DNA of 33,277 nucleotides from Pseudomonadota bacterium (GTDB lineage: Bacteria > Pseudomonadota > Alphaproteobacteria > Reyranellales > Reyranellaceae), in assembly GCA_018240695.1 (NCBI GenBank), contig JAFEFH010000025.1:1-33277 (forward strand), in the 5' to 3' direction. The notes under the pieces were generated by a model. The model saw only the letters and a list, made by a program, of their open reading frames with translations, did no database searches and had not been told where the DNA came from. Numbering within the stretch: the first letter of the stretch is position 1; every line of letters starts with the position of its first letter. This document shows positions 15,920 through 23,874 of the stretch, one piece after another. The position numbers and the translations under genes were made by a program.

Positions 15920-17509
15920 ATGAGGTCACTGGTCCTGCTGGGCGCCCTCGCGGCGTCGCTCGTCTGCCCCACCGGCGCCGCGTTCGCGCAGAAGTCCGGC
16001 GGCATCCTGCACATGTACCACCGCGACAACCCGCCGAGCGCGTCGATCCACGAGGAGGCGACGAACTCGACCGTCATTCCGTTCATGTCGGTGATGAACA
16101 ACCTGGTGATCTTCGACCAGAGCAAGCCGCAGAACAGCGCCGACGTCATCGTGCCCGACCTCGCCAAGTCGTGGGCGTGGAGCGCCGACGGCAAGGACCT
16201 GACCTTCAAGCTCCAGGAAGGCGTGAAGTGGCACGACGGCAAGCCGTTCACGGCCAAGGACGTCGTCTGCACCTTCGACATGCTGATGGGCAAGGGCGAG
16301 AACAAGCTGCGCAAGAACCCGCGCGCCTACTGGTACCACAATGTCGACCACGTGACGGCCGACAACGACTTCCAGGCGACCGTGCATCTCAAGCGCCCGC
16401 AGCCGTCGCTGCTCACCCTGCTCGCCTCCGGCTTTTCGCCGATCTACGCCTGCCACGTCTCGGCGGCGCAGATGCGTACCCGTCCGATCGGCACCGGCCC
16501 GTTCAAGTTCGCCGAGTTCAAGCAGAAGGAAAGCATCAAGCTCGTCCGCAATCCGGACTACTGGAAGAAGGGCCGGCCCTATCTCGACGGCATCGAGTTC
16601 ACCATCGTGCCAAACCGCGCGACCGCGATCCTGAGCTTCGTCTCGGGCCGCTTCGACATCACCTTCCCCTGGGAAGTGACGATCCCGCTGCTCAAGGACG
16701 TGAAGAAGCAGAAGCCCGACGCGATGTGCACCGTCACGTCGATGAACAACAGCACCAACCTGATCCTGAACCGCGACGCGCCGCCGTTCGACAATCCCGA
16801 TCTGCGCAAGGCGCTCTCGCTCGCCATCGACCGCAAGGCCTTCATCGACATCATCAACCAGGGCGACGCCCAGGAAGGCGGCACCATGCAGCCGCCCAAG
16901 GACGGCGTGTGGGGCCTGCCCGACGAGGTCTATTCGGCGATTCCCGGCTACGGCCACGACGTGGCCAAGAACCGCGAGCAGGCCCGCGAGCTGATGAAGA
17001 AGGCGGGCTACGGCCCCGACAAGCACCTCAAGCTCAAGGTCGCGACCCGCTCGATCTCGCTCTACAAGGATCCGGCGGTCATCCTGGCCGGCCAGCTCAA
17101 GGAGATCTGGATCGACGCCGACGTCGACATCATCGAGACCGCGCAATGGTTCCCCAAGGTCGCCCGCAAGGACTACTCGGTCGGCCTCAACACCACCGGC
17201 AACGGCGTCGACGATCCCGACCAGAACTTCTACGAGAACTTCGCCTGCAAGTCGGAGCGCAACTACACCGGCTACTGCAATCCCGAGATCGAGAAGCTGT
17301 TCGACGTCCAGAGCCAGGAGAAGGACGTCGAGAAGCGCAAGAAGCTCGTGTGGGAGATCGACAAGAAGCTGCTCGAGGACGGCGCCCGCCCGATCATCAT
17401 GTGGAACCGCGCCGCGATCTGCATGCAGCCCTACGTCAAGGGCTACGTGCCGGAAGTGAACAGCGTCTACAACGGCTTCAGGTTCGAGGACGTCTGGCTC
17501 GACAAGTAG
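15920..17509 (+). CDS. Family 5 extracellular solute-binding protein (peptide/nickel/opine type)
   Basis: This 529-residue periplasmic protein is of the DppA/OppA family (SBP_bac_5). A signal peptide spans residues 1-23 (cut after AFA), then the first lobe has VPDLAKSWAWSADGKDLTFKLQEGVKWHDGKPFTAKDVV, the hallmark of the family, followed by GTGPFKFAEFKQKESIKLVRNPDYWK and RKALSLAIDRKAFIDIINQG. Several Cys residues (for example in FACKSERNYTGYC) could form disulfides. Family members bind peptides, heme, nickel, glutathione or opines. No Dpp-type permeases or ATPases are adjacent; the gene sits alone between two Fbp-type importers on the other strand, so it probably serves a transporter encoded elsewhere. 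It converges with the importer 2 ATPase, seven bases separating the stops. Confidence 0.9.
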   Translation: MRSLVLLGALAASLVCPTGAAFAQKSGGILHMYHRDNPPSASIHEEATNSTVIPFMSVMNNLVIFDQSKPQNSADVIVPDLAKSWAWSADGKDLTFKLQEGVKWHDGKPFTAKDVVCTFDMLMGKGENKLRKNPRAYWYHNVDHVTADNDFQATVHLKRPQPSLLTLLASGFSPIYACHVSAAQMRTRPIGTGPFKFAEFKQKESIKLVRNPDYWKKGRPYLDGIEFTIVPNRATAILSFVSGRFDITFPWEVTIPLLKDVKKQKPDAMCTVTSMNNSTNLILNRDAPPFDNPDLRKALSLAIDRKAFIDIINQGDAQEGGTMQPPKDGVWGLPDEVYSAIPGYGHDVAKNREQARELMKKAGYGPDKHLKLKVATRSISLYKDPAVILAGQLKEIWIDADVDIIETAQWFPKVARKDYSVGLNTTGNGVDDPDQNFYENFACKSERNYTGYCNPEIEKLFDVQSQEKDVEKRKKLVWEIDKKLLEDGARPIIMWNRAAICMQPYVKGYVPEVNSVYNGFRFEDVWLDK

Positions 17510-17516
17510 TCGCGCC

Positions 17517-18566
17517 TCAGTCGCGCACCACGATCACGCCGCGCGGCGCCAGCACCAGCGCCACGGCAGTGCCGGGCGGCAACGGCCGCTCGACCCGCGG
17601 GCACGTCGCGAACAGCGTGCCCGCCGCGGTGTCGATCGAATACTCCATGTGCGTGCCGAGATAGCTCGCCTTGGCGATCGTGCCGGCGAGCGCCCCCGCC
17701 GGACCGGGCGCGGTCTCGACCGCGATCGCCTCGGGCCGCACCGCGACGGTCGCCTCGCCGTCCGGCGCCGCGCTGTCGGCGACCTCGATCCCGGTGTCGC
17801 CGAGCCGCACCCGCACGCGCGCGGCGTCGATGCGCCGTACGGTGCCGCGCGCCGGATTGGACTCGCCCATGAAGCGCGCCAGGAACGGCGTCGCGGGCTT
17901 CTCGTAGAGCTCGCGCGGGCTGCCCTGCTGCTCGATGCGGCCGGCATTCATGACGATGATGCGGTCCGACACCGCCATCGCCTCCTGCTGGTCGTGCGTC
18001 ACGTAGACCACCGTGAGGCCGAGCCGGCGCTGCAGCTCGCGGATCTCCTCGCGCATCTGGCGGCGCAGGCGGGCATCGAGGTTGCTGAGCGGCTCGTCGA
18101 ACAGCAGCACCGACGGCTTCAGCACCAGCGCCCGCGCCACCGCCACGCGCTGCTGCTGGCCGCCCGACAGTTCCGAGGGCTGGCGCGCGTCGAAGCCGGT
18201 GAGGCCCACCGTCGCCAGCCCCTCGCGCGCCCGCTGCGTGGCTTCCTCCCGCCCGACCGACGAGCGGCGCAGGCCGTAGGCCACGTTCTCCAGCACGCTC
18301 ATGTGCGGGAACAGCGCATAGGACTGGAACACCATGCTGACGTCACGCTGCGTCGCCGACAGGTGCGTGACGTCGCGTCCCGCGATCTCGATGCGGCCGG
18401 CGCTCGGCAGTTCCAGGCCTGCGATCATGCGCAGGGTCGTGGTCTTGCCGCAGCCCGACGGGCCGAGCAGCGTGACCAGCGTGCCGGTCTCCACCGTGAA
18501 GCTGACGCCGGACACCGCCGTGGTCGTGCCGTAGCGCTTCACGACGTCGGTGAACTGGACGCTCAT
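17517..18566 (-). CDS. ABC transporter ATP-binding protein, importer 2
   Basis: This 349-residue importer ATPase has Walker A GPSGCGKT (35-42), Q-loop VFQSYALFP, signature LSGGQ (133-137), Walker B VLLFDEP (153-159) and switch His in VTHDQQEAMAVSDR. The C-terminal TOBE-type part begins near residue 240 (GESNPARGTVRRID) and includes AVRPEAIAVE and SYLGTHMEYSIDTAAG, the ligand/regulatory domain of the FbpC/PotA group. The ATG at 18566 overlaps the permease stop by four bases (18563-18566), so the two are translationally coupled. It is the last gene of the seven-gene run from 26591. Confidence 0.92.
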   Translation of the reverse strand: MSVQFTDVVKRYGTTTAVSGVSFTVETGTLVTLLGPSGCGKTTTLRMIAGLELPSAGRIEIAGRDVTHLSATQRDVSMVFQSYALFPHMSVLENVAYGLRRSSVGREEATQRAREGLATVGLTGFDARQPSELSGGQQQRVAVARALVLKPSVLLFDEPLSNLDARLRRQMREEIRELQRRLGLTVVYVTHDQQEAMAVSDRIIVMNAGRIEQQGSPRELYEKPATPFLARFMGESNPARGTVRRIDAARVRVRLGDTGIEVADSAAPDGEATVAVRPEAIAVETAPGPAGALAGTIAKASYLGTHMEYSIDTAAGTLFATCPRVERPLPPGTAVALVLAPRGVIVVRD

Positions 18567-20773
18567 GCGCGGCCTCCCTGGGTCTGGAGCGCGCGCCGGC
18601 CGAGGCGGCGGTCGCCGACCAGGAACTGGATCAGCAGGATCGCCGCCAGCATCAGCACGATCAGCGCGCAGCTGTAGGCGATGGCGAGCCCGTAGTCGCC
18701 GTTGATCACGCGCAGGATGATGTAGGTCGTGGCGAGGTCGTACTCGGCCGTCACCAGGAAGACCACGGCGCTCACCGTCGTGACGGCGCGCACGAAGCCG
18801 TAGACCAGCGCGCCGACCACCGCCGGCCGCAGCAGCGGCAGCACGACATAGAACAGCGTCTGCGGCGCGCGGCCGCGCAAGGTCGCCGAGGCCTCGTCGA
18901 GGCTGCGGTCGATCTGGCTCATCGCCGCCATGCCGGCGCGCAGGCCGACCGCCATGTTGCGGAACACGAAGCACAGCACGATGATCAGCGCCGAGCCGGT
19001 GATCTCGAGCGGCGGCACGTTGAAGGCGAAGACATAGGCCACGCCGATTACCGTTCCCGGCACCGCGAAGCTCAGCATCGTGACGAACTCGAGCGCGCCG
19101 CGGCCCGCGAAGCGCTGGCGCACCAGCAACCACGCAGCCAGCAGCCCCAGCGCGGCGGTGAGCGGAGCCGCGATCGCCGCCAGCTTCACCGTCGTCCAGA
19201 ACGAGTTCCACGCCGCGCCCGACCAGATCACGCCGTCGGGCGTGCGCTCGATGGCGAAGGCCTTGACGTAGTGGGCGAAGGTCGGCGTGTAGTCGCGGCC
19301 CCACACCTTCACCAGCCCGCCCACGAAGGTGAAGCCGTAGAGCAGCAGGGTGAACGCGGCCCACGGCAACGCGACCCACTTGGCGATCCGCCGCGCCGCG
19401 GCCGGCAGCGGCGTCGGCAGGCCGGCATCGCCCTTGCCCGAGATGGTGGCGTAGGAGCGGCCGCCGACCAGCCGGCGCTGGAGGAAGAAGGCGCCGAGCG
19501 CCATCGCCAGCAGCAGCAGCGCCAGCGCCGCCGCGCGGCCGTAATCGAGCTGGGCGCCGACCACGGCGAAGTAGATCTCGGTCGACAGCACGCCGAAGCT
19601 GCCGCCCAGCACGATCGGATTGCCGAAGTCGGCGATGCTCTCGATGAAGCCCACGAGAAAGGCATTGGCGAGGCCCGGCACCATCAGCGGCAGAGACACC
19701 GTCGTGAAGGTGGCCCAGCGGTCCGCGCGCAGGGTCTGCGACGCCTCCTCCAATGTCGGGCTGACGCCCTCGACGACGCCGATCAGGACCAGGAAGGCGA
19801 CCGGCGTGAAGGCGAAGAGCTGGGCCAGCAGCACGCCCGGGAAGCCGTAGATCCAGCGCGTCGGCGGCACGCCCAGGCCCCAGTCGAGCAGCTGGTTCAC
19901 CAGCCCGGAGCGGCCGAACACCAGGATCAGCGCCAGGCCGATCACGAACGGCGGCGTGATGATCGGCAGCACCGTCAGCACGCGCAGCATCCTTTTGAAG
20001 CGGAACGAGGTGCGCGTGACGATCAGCGCGAACGACAGCCCCAGCGCGGTCGAGCCGATGCCGCAGCACAGCGCCAGGAACAGCGTGTTCCACGCCACGC
20101 CGCAGGCGCCGCCGCCCGCGAGGCAGCGCAGGCTCCAGATCTTGGACTCGGCCAGCCGCTCGACCATCAGCAGCGGCTTCAGCGCGCCGTCCTGGTCCTG
20201 GAAGGCCTGCGCCAGGATGTGCAGGATCGGCCAGGCGGTGAACAGCAGGATCGACGCCGTCACCGCCGTCATCGCGCCCGCCACGAACGCGTCGCCGCCG
20301 AAGGCGCCGCGCAGCGCGAGGCCGATCGACAGCAGCGACAGCAGCGCGATCAGGACCAGCGTGCCGCCGGCGCCGATGCCGAACTGGCGCCCGTCGAGCT
20401 CGCCGAACAGCGCCGTCAGCCACGCGCCGTTCCAGCCGCGCAAGCCGACGCCGAATGCCTGGGCGGCGAACAGGACGAGGCCGGCCCCGCTCGCCAGCAC
20501 CAGCGCGGTGCCGCGGCGGCCGGGCGTCATCGGCGCGATCGAGACAAGGAAGCACAGGACGAGCGCCGCGAGCACCGGCGTCAGCCACCACCGGCCGTGC
20601 GCCATCACCTGCGCTAGACCGCTGCCGGCCTCCTCCGTCGACCACAGGCCCGCGATCCAGCCGCCTGAACCCAGCCCCTCCTCGAGCCCGTACCAGGGCA
20701 GCAGCACGGCCGCGAGCAGCGCCACGGCCGACCAGGCCAGCGCCGCACGCGCGATGACCGGAGGGCCGCTCAT
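18563..20773 (-). CDS. Fbp-type ABC transporter permease with extended N-terminus, importer 2
   Basis: This 736-residue fused permease contains two MetI-like domains with EAA loops EEASQTLRADRWATFTTVSLP and DEASATLRGRAPQTLFYVVLP. It is some 170-190 residues longer than the other two permeases here (550 and 566). The extra N-terminal part contains about four hydrophobic segments (around residues 5-25, 60-80, 88-110 and 135-160 by eye) before the normal first helix (SILLFTAWPILHILAQAF). The ATG at 20773 overlaps the phosphodiesterase stop by four bases, which supports this start. Long permeases of this type are known among 'iron ABC transporter permeases', but the function of the extra helices is not established to my knowledge. 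Confidence 0.9.
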   Translation of the reverse strand: MSGPPVIARAALAWSAVALLAAVLLPWYGLEEGLGSGGWIAGLWSTEEAGSGLAQVMAHGRWWLTPVLAALVLCFLVSIAPMTPGRRGTALVLASGAGLVLFAAQAFGVGLRGWNGAWLTALFGELDGRQFGIGAGGTLVLIALLSLLSIGLALRGAFGGDAFVAGAMTAVTASILLFTAWPILHILAQAFQDQDGALKPLLMVERLAESKIWSLRCLAGGGACGVAWNTLFLALCCGIGSTALGLSFALIVTRTSFRFKRMLRVLTVLPIITPPFVIGLALILVFGRSGLVNQLLDWGLGVPPTRWIYGFPGVLLAQLFAFTPVAFLVLIGVVEGVSPTLEEASQTLRADRWATFTTVSLPLMVPGLANAFLVGFIESIADFGNPIVLGGSFGVLSTEIYFAVVGAQLDYGRAAALALLLLAMALGAFFLQRRLVGGRSYATISGKGDAGLPTPLPAAARRIAKWVALPWAAFTLLLYGFTFVGGLVKVWGRDYTPTFAHYVKAFAIERTPDGVIWSGAAWNSFWTTVKLAAIAAPLTAALGLLAAWLLVRQRFAGRGALEFVTMLSFAVPGTVIGVAYVFAFNVPPLEITGSALIIVLCFVFRNMAVGLRAGMAAMSQIDRSLDEASATLRGRAPQTLFYVVLPLLRPAVVGALVYGFVRAVTTVSAVVFLVTAEYDLATTYIILRVINGDYGLAIAYSCALIVLMLAAILLIQFLVGDRRLGRRALQTQGGRA

Positions 20774-21762
20774 CTGAAGTGCCAGCGGCTTCCTTGGGAC
20801 GGGAGGATGAAGCGCACGCCGAGATCGTTGGCGGCGCTCAGCTCGTCCTGGATCTTCTTCTGCGGCTGCTCGCGCGTCAGCGAATATTTGATGTGGGTCA
20901 CGATCACCGGCAGCCCGGCCAGCGCGCCGCCGCCCGCGGCGCGGTCGAGATCGTGCAGCGACGCCATCAGCCATTTCGGTGTCAGGTGCCCGAAGAGCTG
21001 CGCGTCGGGCCGGTCGCTGGTGTACGACACCTCGATCAGGATGGCCTTCAGCCGGCGCTGCTTGACCCGCTCCGCCACCGCCAGCCAGACGTCGCCGAGA
21101 CGCGCGCCCTTCTCGACCGCGTCCGGGCCGGTGTCGCCGAAGCACAGCACGGCGTCGTTATCGCTCTCGATCAGGAAGGCCGTCGATTCGACGCCGCCAT
21201 GGCTGAGCGGAAACGCCGTCACGCGCATCTTGGTGTCGCGCAACGGCGTGGCAACGCCCGGCGCGAGATCGACCATCGTGTACTTCTTGAGCTGCGGATC
21301 CTTGCCGCGATCGGTGAAGTTCGGCCACGCCTGCCAGTTGAAGTAATTGTCGACCAGCGCGGCGTTGACCGAGGCGAGGCCGTAGATCGGCTTCTTGCTG
21401 TCGTCGGGCGACGCCACGACCAGCCCCGCGACATGGTCGAGATGGGCGTGCGTGATGAGATAACCCTTGATGCGTTGCGTCAGCACATGGCCGACGCGGC
21501 TCTCGGCCGATCCTGGCGTCAGGCGGACGTCGCCCAACGAGCCGCGCTCCTCGGCGACGCGCAGGCCGTTCACCAGCGTGCCCGCGTCGCAGGTCACCGC
21601 GCGGTCGTCGTCGTGCGGCCGGATCAGATGCGCGCTGAGATTGCCGTCCTGGATGCCGCCCAAGGCGCCCAAGCTCACGATGTCGAACCCGTCGGCGGCC
21701 TGCACGGCGACCGGCAGGACCACCGCCACAAACGTCGCGAGCAGACGGGGCCAGGGTTGCAT
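20770..21762 (-). CDS. Exported metallo-beta-lactamase-fold hydrolase, class II 3',5'-cyclic-nucleotide phosphodiesterase type
   Basis: This 330-residue protein has a signal peptide (1-22, likely cut after VQA), so it should be periplasmic. The metal site matches the class II cyclic nucleotide phosphodiesterase signature: H105-A-H-L-D-H110 followed by VAGLVVASP, as in yeast PDE1 and Vibrio fischeri CpdP. Further ligands or family residues are SHGG (187-190), FGDTG (208-212, Asp210), GHLTP (His259) and THIKYS (His290). The fold binds two metals and cleaves cyclic phosphodiesters. The gene lies two bases after the binding protein and overlaps the permease by four bases, so it is embedded in an importer operon. 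Actual substrate could be cAMP, another cyclic nucleotide or a different phosphodiester; only the family is secure. Confidence 0.88.
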   Translation of the reverse strand: MQPWPRLLATFVAVVLPVAVQAADGFDIVSLGALGGIQDGNLSAHLIRPHDDDRAVTCDAGTLVNGLRVAEERGSLGDVRLTPGSAESRVGHVLTQRIKGYLITHAHLDHVAGLVVASPDDSKKPIYGLASVNAALVDNYFNWQAWPNFTDRGKDPQLKKYTMVDLAPGVATPLRDTKMRVTAFPLSHGGVESTAFLIESDNDAVLCFGDTGPDAVEKGARLGDVWLAVAERVKQRRLKAILIEVSYTSDRPDAQLFGHLTPKWLMASLHDLDRAAGGGALAGLPVIVTHIKYSLTREQPQKKIQDELSAANDLGVRFILPSQGSRWHFR

Positions 21763-21764
21763 TG

Positions 21765-22799
21765 TCAGGGCTTGGGCAGGTTGCCTACTTCGTTGTCCCA
21801 GCGCGAGATCAGCCGCTTGCGCTCGGCCGACTTGCCGTACTTCGCCTGATCGTAGTCGATCAGCTTCATGTCGGCGAACTTCGGCGCCTCCGGCGGCACC
21901 GGCGTCGCCTTGTTCGACGGCACCTGGAACTGCTTGGCCTGGGCGCCGAGCTTCTGCGCCTCGGGCGTCAGCGCCCAGTCGTAGAACTTCCTGGCGTTGG
22001 CCATGTTGCGCGCGCCCTTGACGATGCTCATCGAGCCGATCTCGTAGCCGGTGCCCTCGCACGGCGTCGCGGTCTTCACCGGGAAGCCGGCCAGCGCTTC
22101 GGTAACGCCGTCATGCACGAAGGAGATGCTGACGCTGGTCTCGCCGCGCGCCACCGCCTTCATCGGCGCGGTGCCCGAGCGGGTATAGGCGTTGATGTTG
22201 GCGTGCAGCTTCTTCAGGTAGTCGAACGCCTTGTCCTCGCCCATCAGCTGGACCAGCGTCGCGATCGCGACATAGGCCGTGCCCGACGAGTTGGGATTGG
22301 CCATCTGAATCTCGCCCTTGAACTCGGGCTTCAACAGGTCGGCCCAGCAGGCGGGCGCGGCGGCCTTCTTCTTGGCCAGCAGCTCGGTGTTGAAGCCGTA
22401 GCCCAGCGCACCGGCGTAGATGCCCACGGTCTTGCCGCCGGAATCGGTGTTCTGCTTCACCGCCCAGGGATGCAGCTCGGCGAGCTTCGGCGACTTGTAG
22501 GCTTCCGTCAGGTTCTCCTCGGCGGCCTGCAAGTGCGGATCGCCGGTGCCGCCGAACCAGACGTCGCCCTTGGGGTTCTGCGCCTCGGCCTTGAGCTGCG
22601 CGATGGTCTCGCCCGAGCCTTTCTGCGTCATCGACACCTTGATGCCGGTCGCCTTCTGGAACTCGTTGGCCGCCAAGGTGCACCACTCGACCTGGACCGA
22701 GCAGTAGACGTTGACCGTGCCCTGCGCGGAGGCGGGCACCGCCGACAGCGCGAGCAGAACGGCCGCACCCGCCGCCGCATACCGGTTCATCGAGACCAT
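21765..22799 (-). CDS. Extracellular solute-binding protein (FbpA/AfuA-like), importer 2
   Basis: This 344-residue exported binding protein has a signal peptide (cut near residue 25, ASA/QG), then TVNVYCSVQVEWC, PKGDVWFGGTGDPHLQAAEE, MANPNSSGTAYVAIATLVQLMGE and NINAYTRSGTAPMKAVARGE, which together match the group often annotated as iron(III)-binding AfuA. No adjacent Tyr pair for ferric coordination is visible, and AfuA itself is reported to bind hexose phosphates, so a small phosphorylated or anionic solute is at least as likely as iron. The ATG at 22799 has AGGAGA six bases upstream. It starts nine bases after the importer 3 ATPase stop, joining importers 2 and 3 into one probable transcription unit. 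Confidence 0.9.
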   Translation of the reverse strand: MVSMNRYAAAGAAVLLALSAVPASAQGTVNVYCSVQVEWCTLAANEFQKATGIKVSMTQKGSGETIAQLKAEAQNPKGDVWFGGTGDPHLQAAEENLTEAYKSPKLAELHPWAVKQNTDSGGKTVGIYAGALGYGFNTELLAKKKAAAPACWADLLKPEFKGEIQMANPNSSGTAYVAIATLVQLMGEDKAFDYLKKLHANINAYTRSGTAPMKAVARGETSVSISFVHDGVTEALAGFPVKTATPCEGTGYEIGSMSIVKGARNMANARKFYDWALTPEAQKLGAQAKQFQVPSNKATPVPPEAPKFADMKLIDYDQAKYGKSAERKRLISRWDNEVGNLPKP

Positions 22800-22808
22800 G
22801 GTTCTCTC

Positions 22809-23870
22809 CTATGCCAAGAGATGGATATTGGCGGGATCGACGCTGACTTTCACCTCGTCGCCCACGTCGAACGTGCCGGTGCGGAAGGCATCGCTGCGGC
22901 AGGCCTGCAATCGCGTGCCGCCCAGCAGGATCTCGTAGTCGGTCTTTTCGCCGAGGAACGTGCGTTGCAGGATCTTGCCGACGCCCGCCTCGCCGGCGCG
23001 TCCGGGCGCCATGTCGATCATCTCGGGCCGCACGACCAGCTTCACCGCCGATCCGGCGGCGAGCTTGGCGCCGAGCGGCACGCGCACGCCTTCGAACTCC
23101 ACGTCGCCGCCCGCCACCACGCGCCCCGCCAGCAGGTTGGTGCGGCCGATGAAACGCGCCACGAACTCCGTCGCCGGCGTGTAGTAGAGATCGCGCGCCG
23201 TGCCGTCCTGGACGATCTGGCCGCGCTCCATGACGGCGATGCGGTCGGAGATCGCCATCGCCTCTTCCTGGTCGTGCGTCACATAGACCGTCGTGATGCC
23301 GATACGCTTCTGAAGGCTGCGGATCTGCTCGCGCATCTCCACGCGCAGCTTGGCGTCGAGGTTCGACAACGGCTCGTCGAACAGCAGCACCTTGGGCTGG
23401 AACACGACGGCGCGGGCCAGCGCGACCCGCTGCTGCTCGCCGCCGGACAGTTGATGCGGCTGCTGGCGCTCGTACTTCGCGAGGCCGACCAGCTCCAGCA
23501 CCTCGGCGACGGCGCGCACGATCTCGCCCTCGGCCTTGCCCTGCACGCGCAGGCCATAGGCCACGTTCTCGAAGATCGAGAGATGCGGGAACAGGGCGTA
23601 ATTCTGGAAGACGAAGCCGATGCCGCGCTTGTTGGGCAACACGTGCGTCACGTCGCGCCCGTCGATCGAGATGGTGCCGCCGTCCGGCTCCTCGAAGCCT
23701 GCGATCATGCGCAAGGTCGTCGACTTGCCGCAGCCCGAGGGCCCCAGCAAGGTCAGGAGTTCGCCCTCGGCGACCGAGAGATCGACGTCGCGCACGGCAT
23801 AGACCTCGCCCTTCACTGTATGGTCGAAGCGCTTGGACACGCGGTCGAGGCGAATGCTGATCGGCGCCAT
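22809..23870 (-). CDS. ABC transporter ATP-binding protein, importer 3
   Basis: This 353-residue importer ATPase has Walker A GPSGCGKS (43-50), Q-loop VFQNYALFP, signature LSGGE (141-145), Walker B VLLFDEP (161-167) and switch His in VTHDQEEAMAISDR. The C-terminal TOBE-type region (GRTNLLAGRVVAGG... VVRPEMIDMAPG... EKTDYEILLGGTRLQA) resembles PotA/FbpC. The ATG at 23870 follows the permease stop after four bases. Sequence differs from the other two ATPases throughout, so these are old paralogues and not a recent duplication. Confidence 0.92.
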   Translation of the reverse strand: MAPISIRLDRVSKRFDHTVKGEVYAVRDVDLSVAEGELLTLLGPSGCGKSTTLRMIAGFEEPDGGTISIDGRDVTHVLPNKRGIGFVFQNYALFPHLSIFENVAYGLRVQGKAEGEIVRAVAEVLELVGLAKYERQQPHQLSGGEQQRVALARAVVFQPKVLLFDEPLSNLDAKLRVEMREQIRSLQKRIGITTVYVTHDQEEAMAISDRIAVMERGQIVQDGTARDLYYTPATEFVARFIGRTNLLAGRVVAGGDVEFEGVRVPLGAKLAAGSAVKLVVRPEMIDMAPGRAGEAGVGKILQRTFLGEKTDYEILLGGTRLQACRSDAFRTGTFDVGDEVKVSVDPANIHLLA

Positions 23871-23874
23871 GCCG

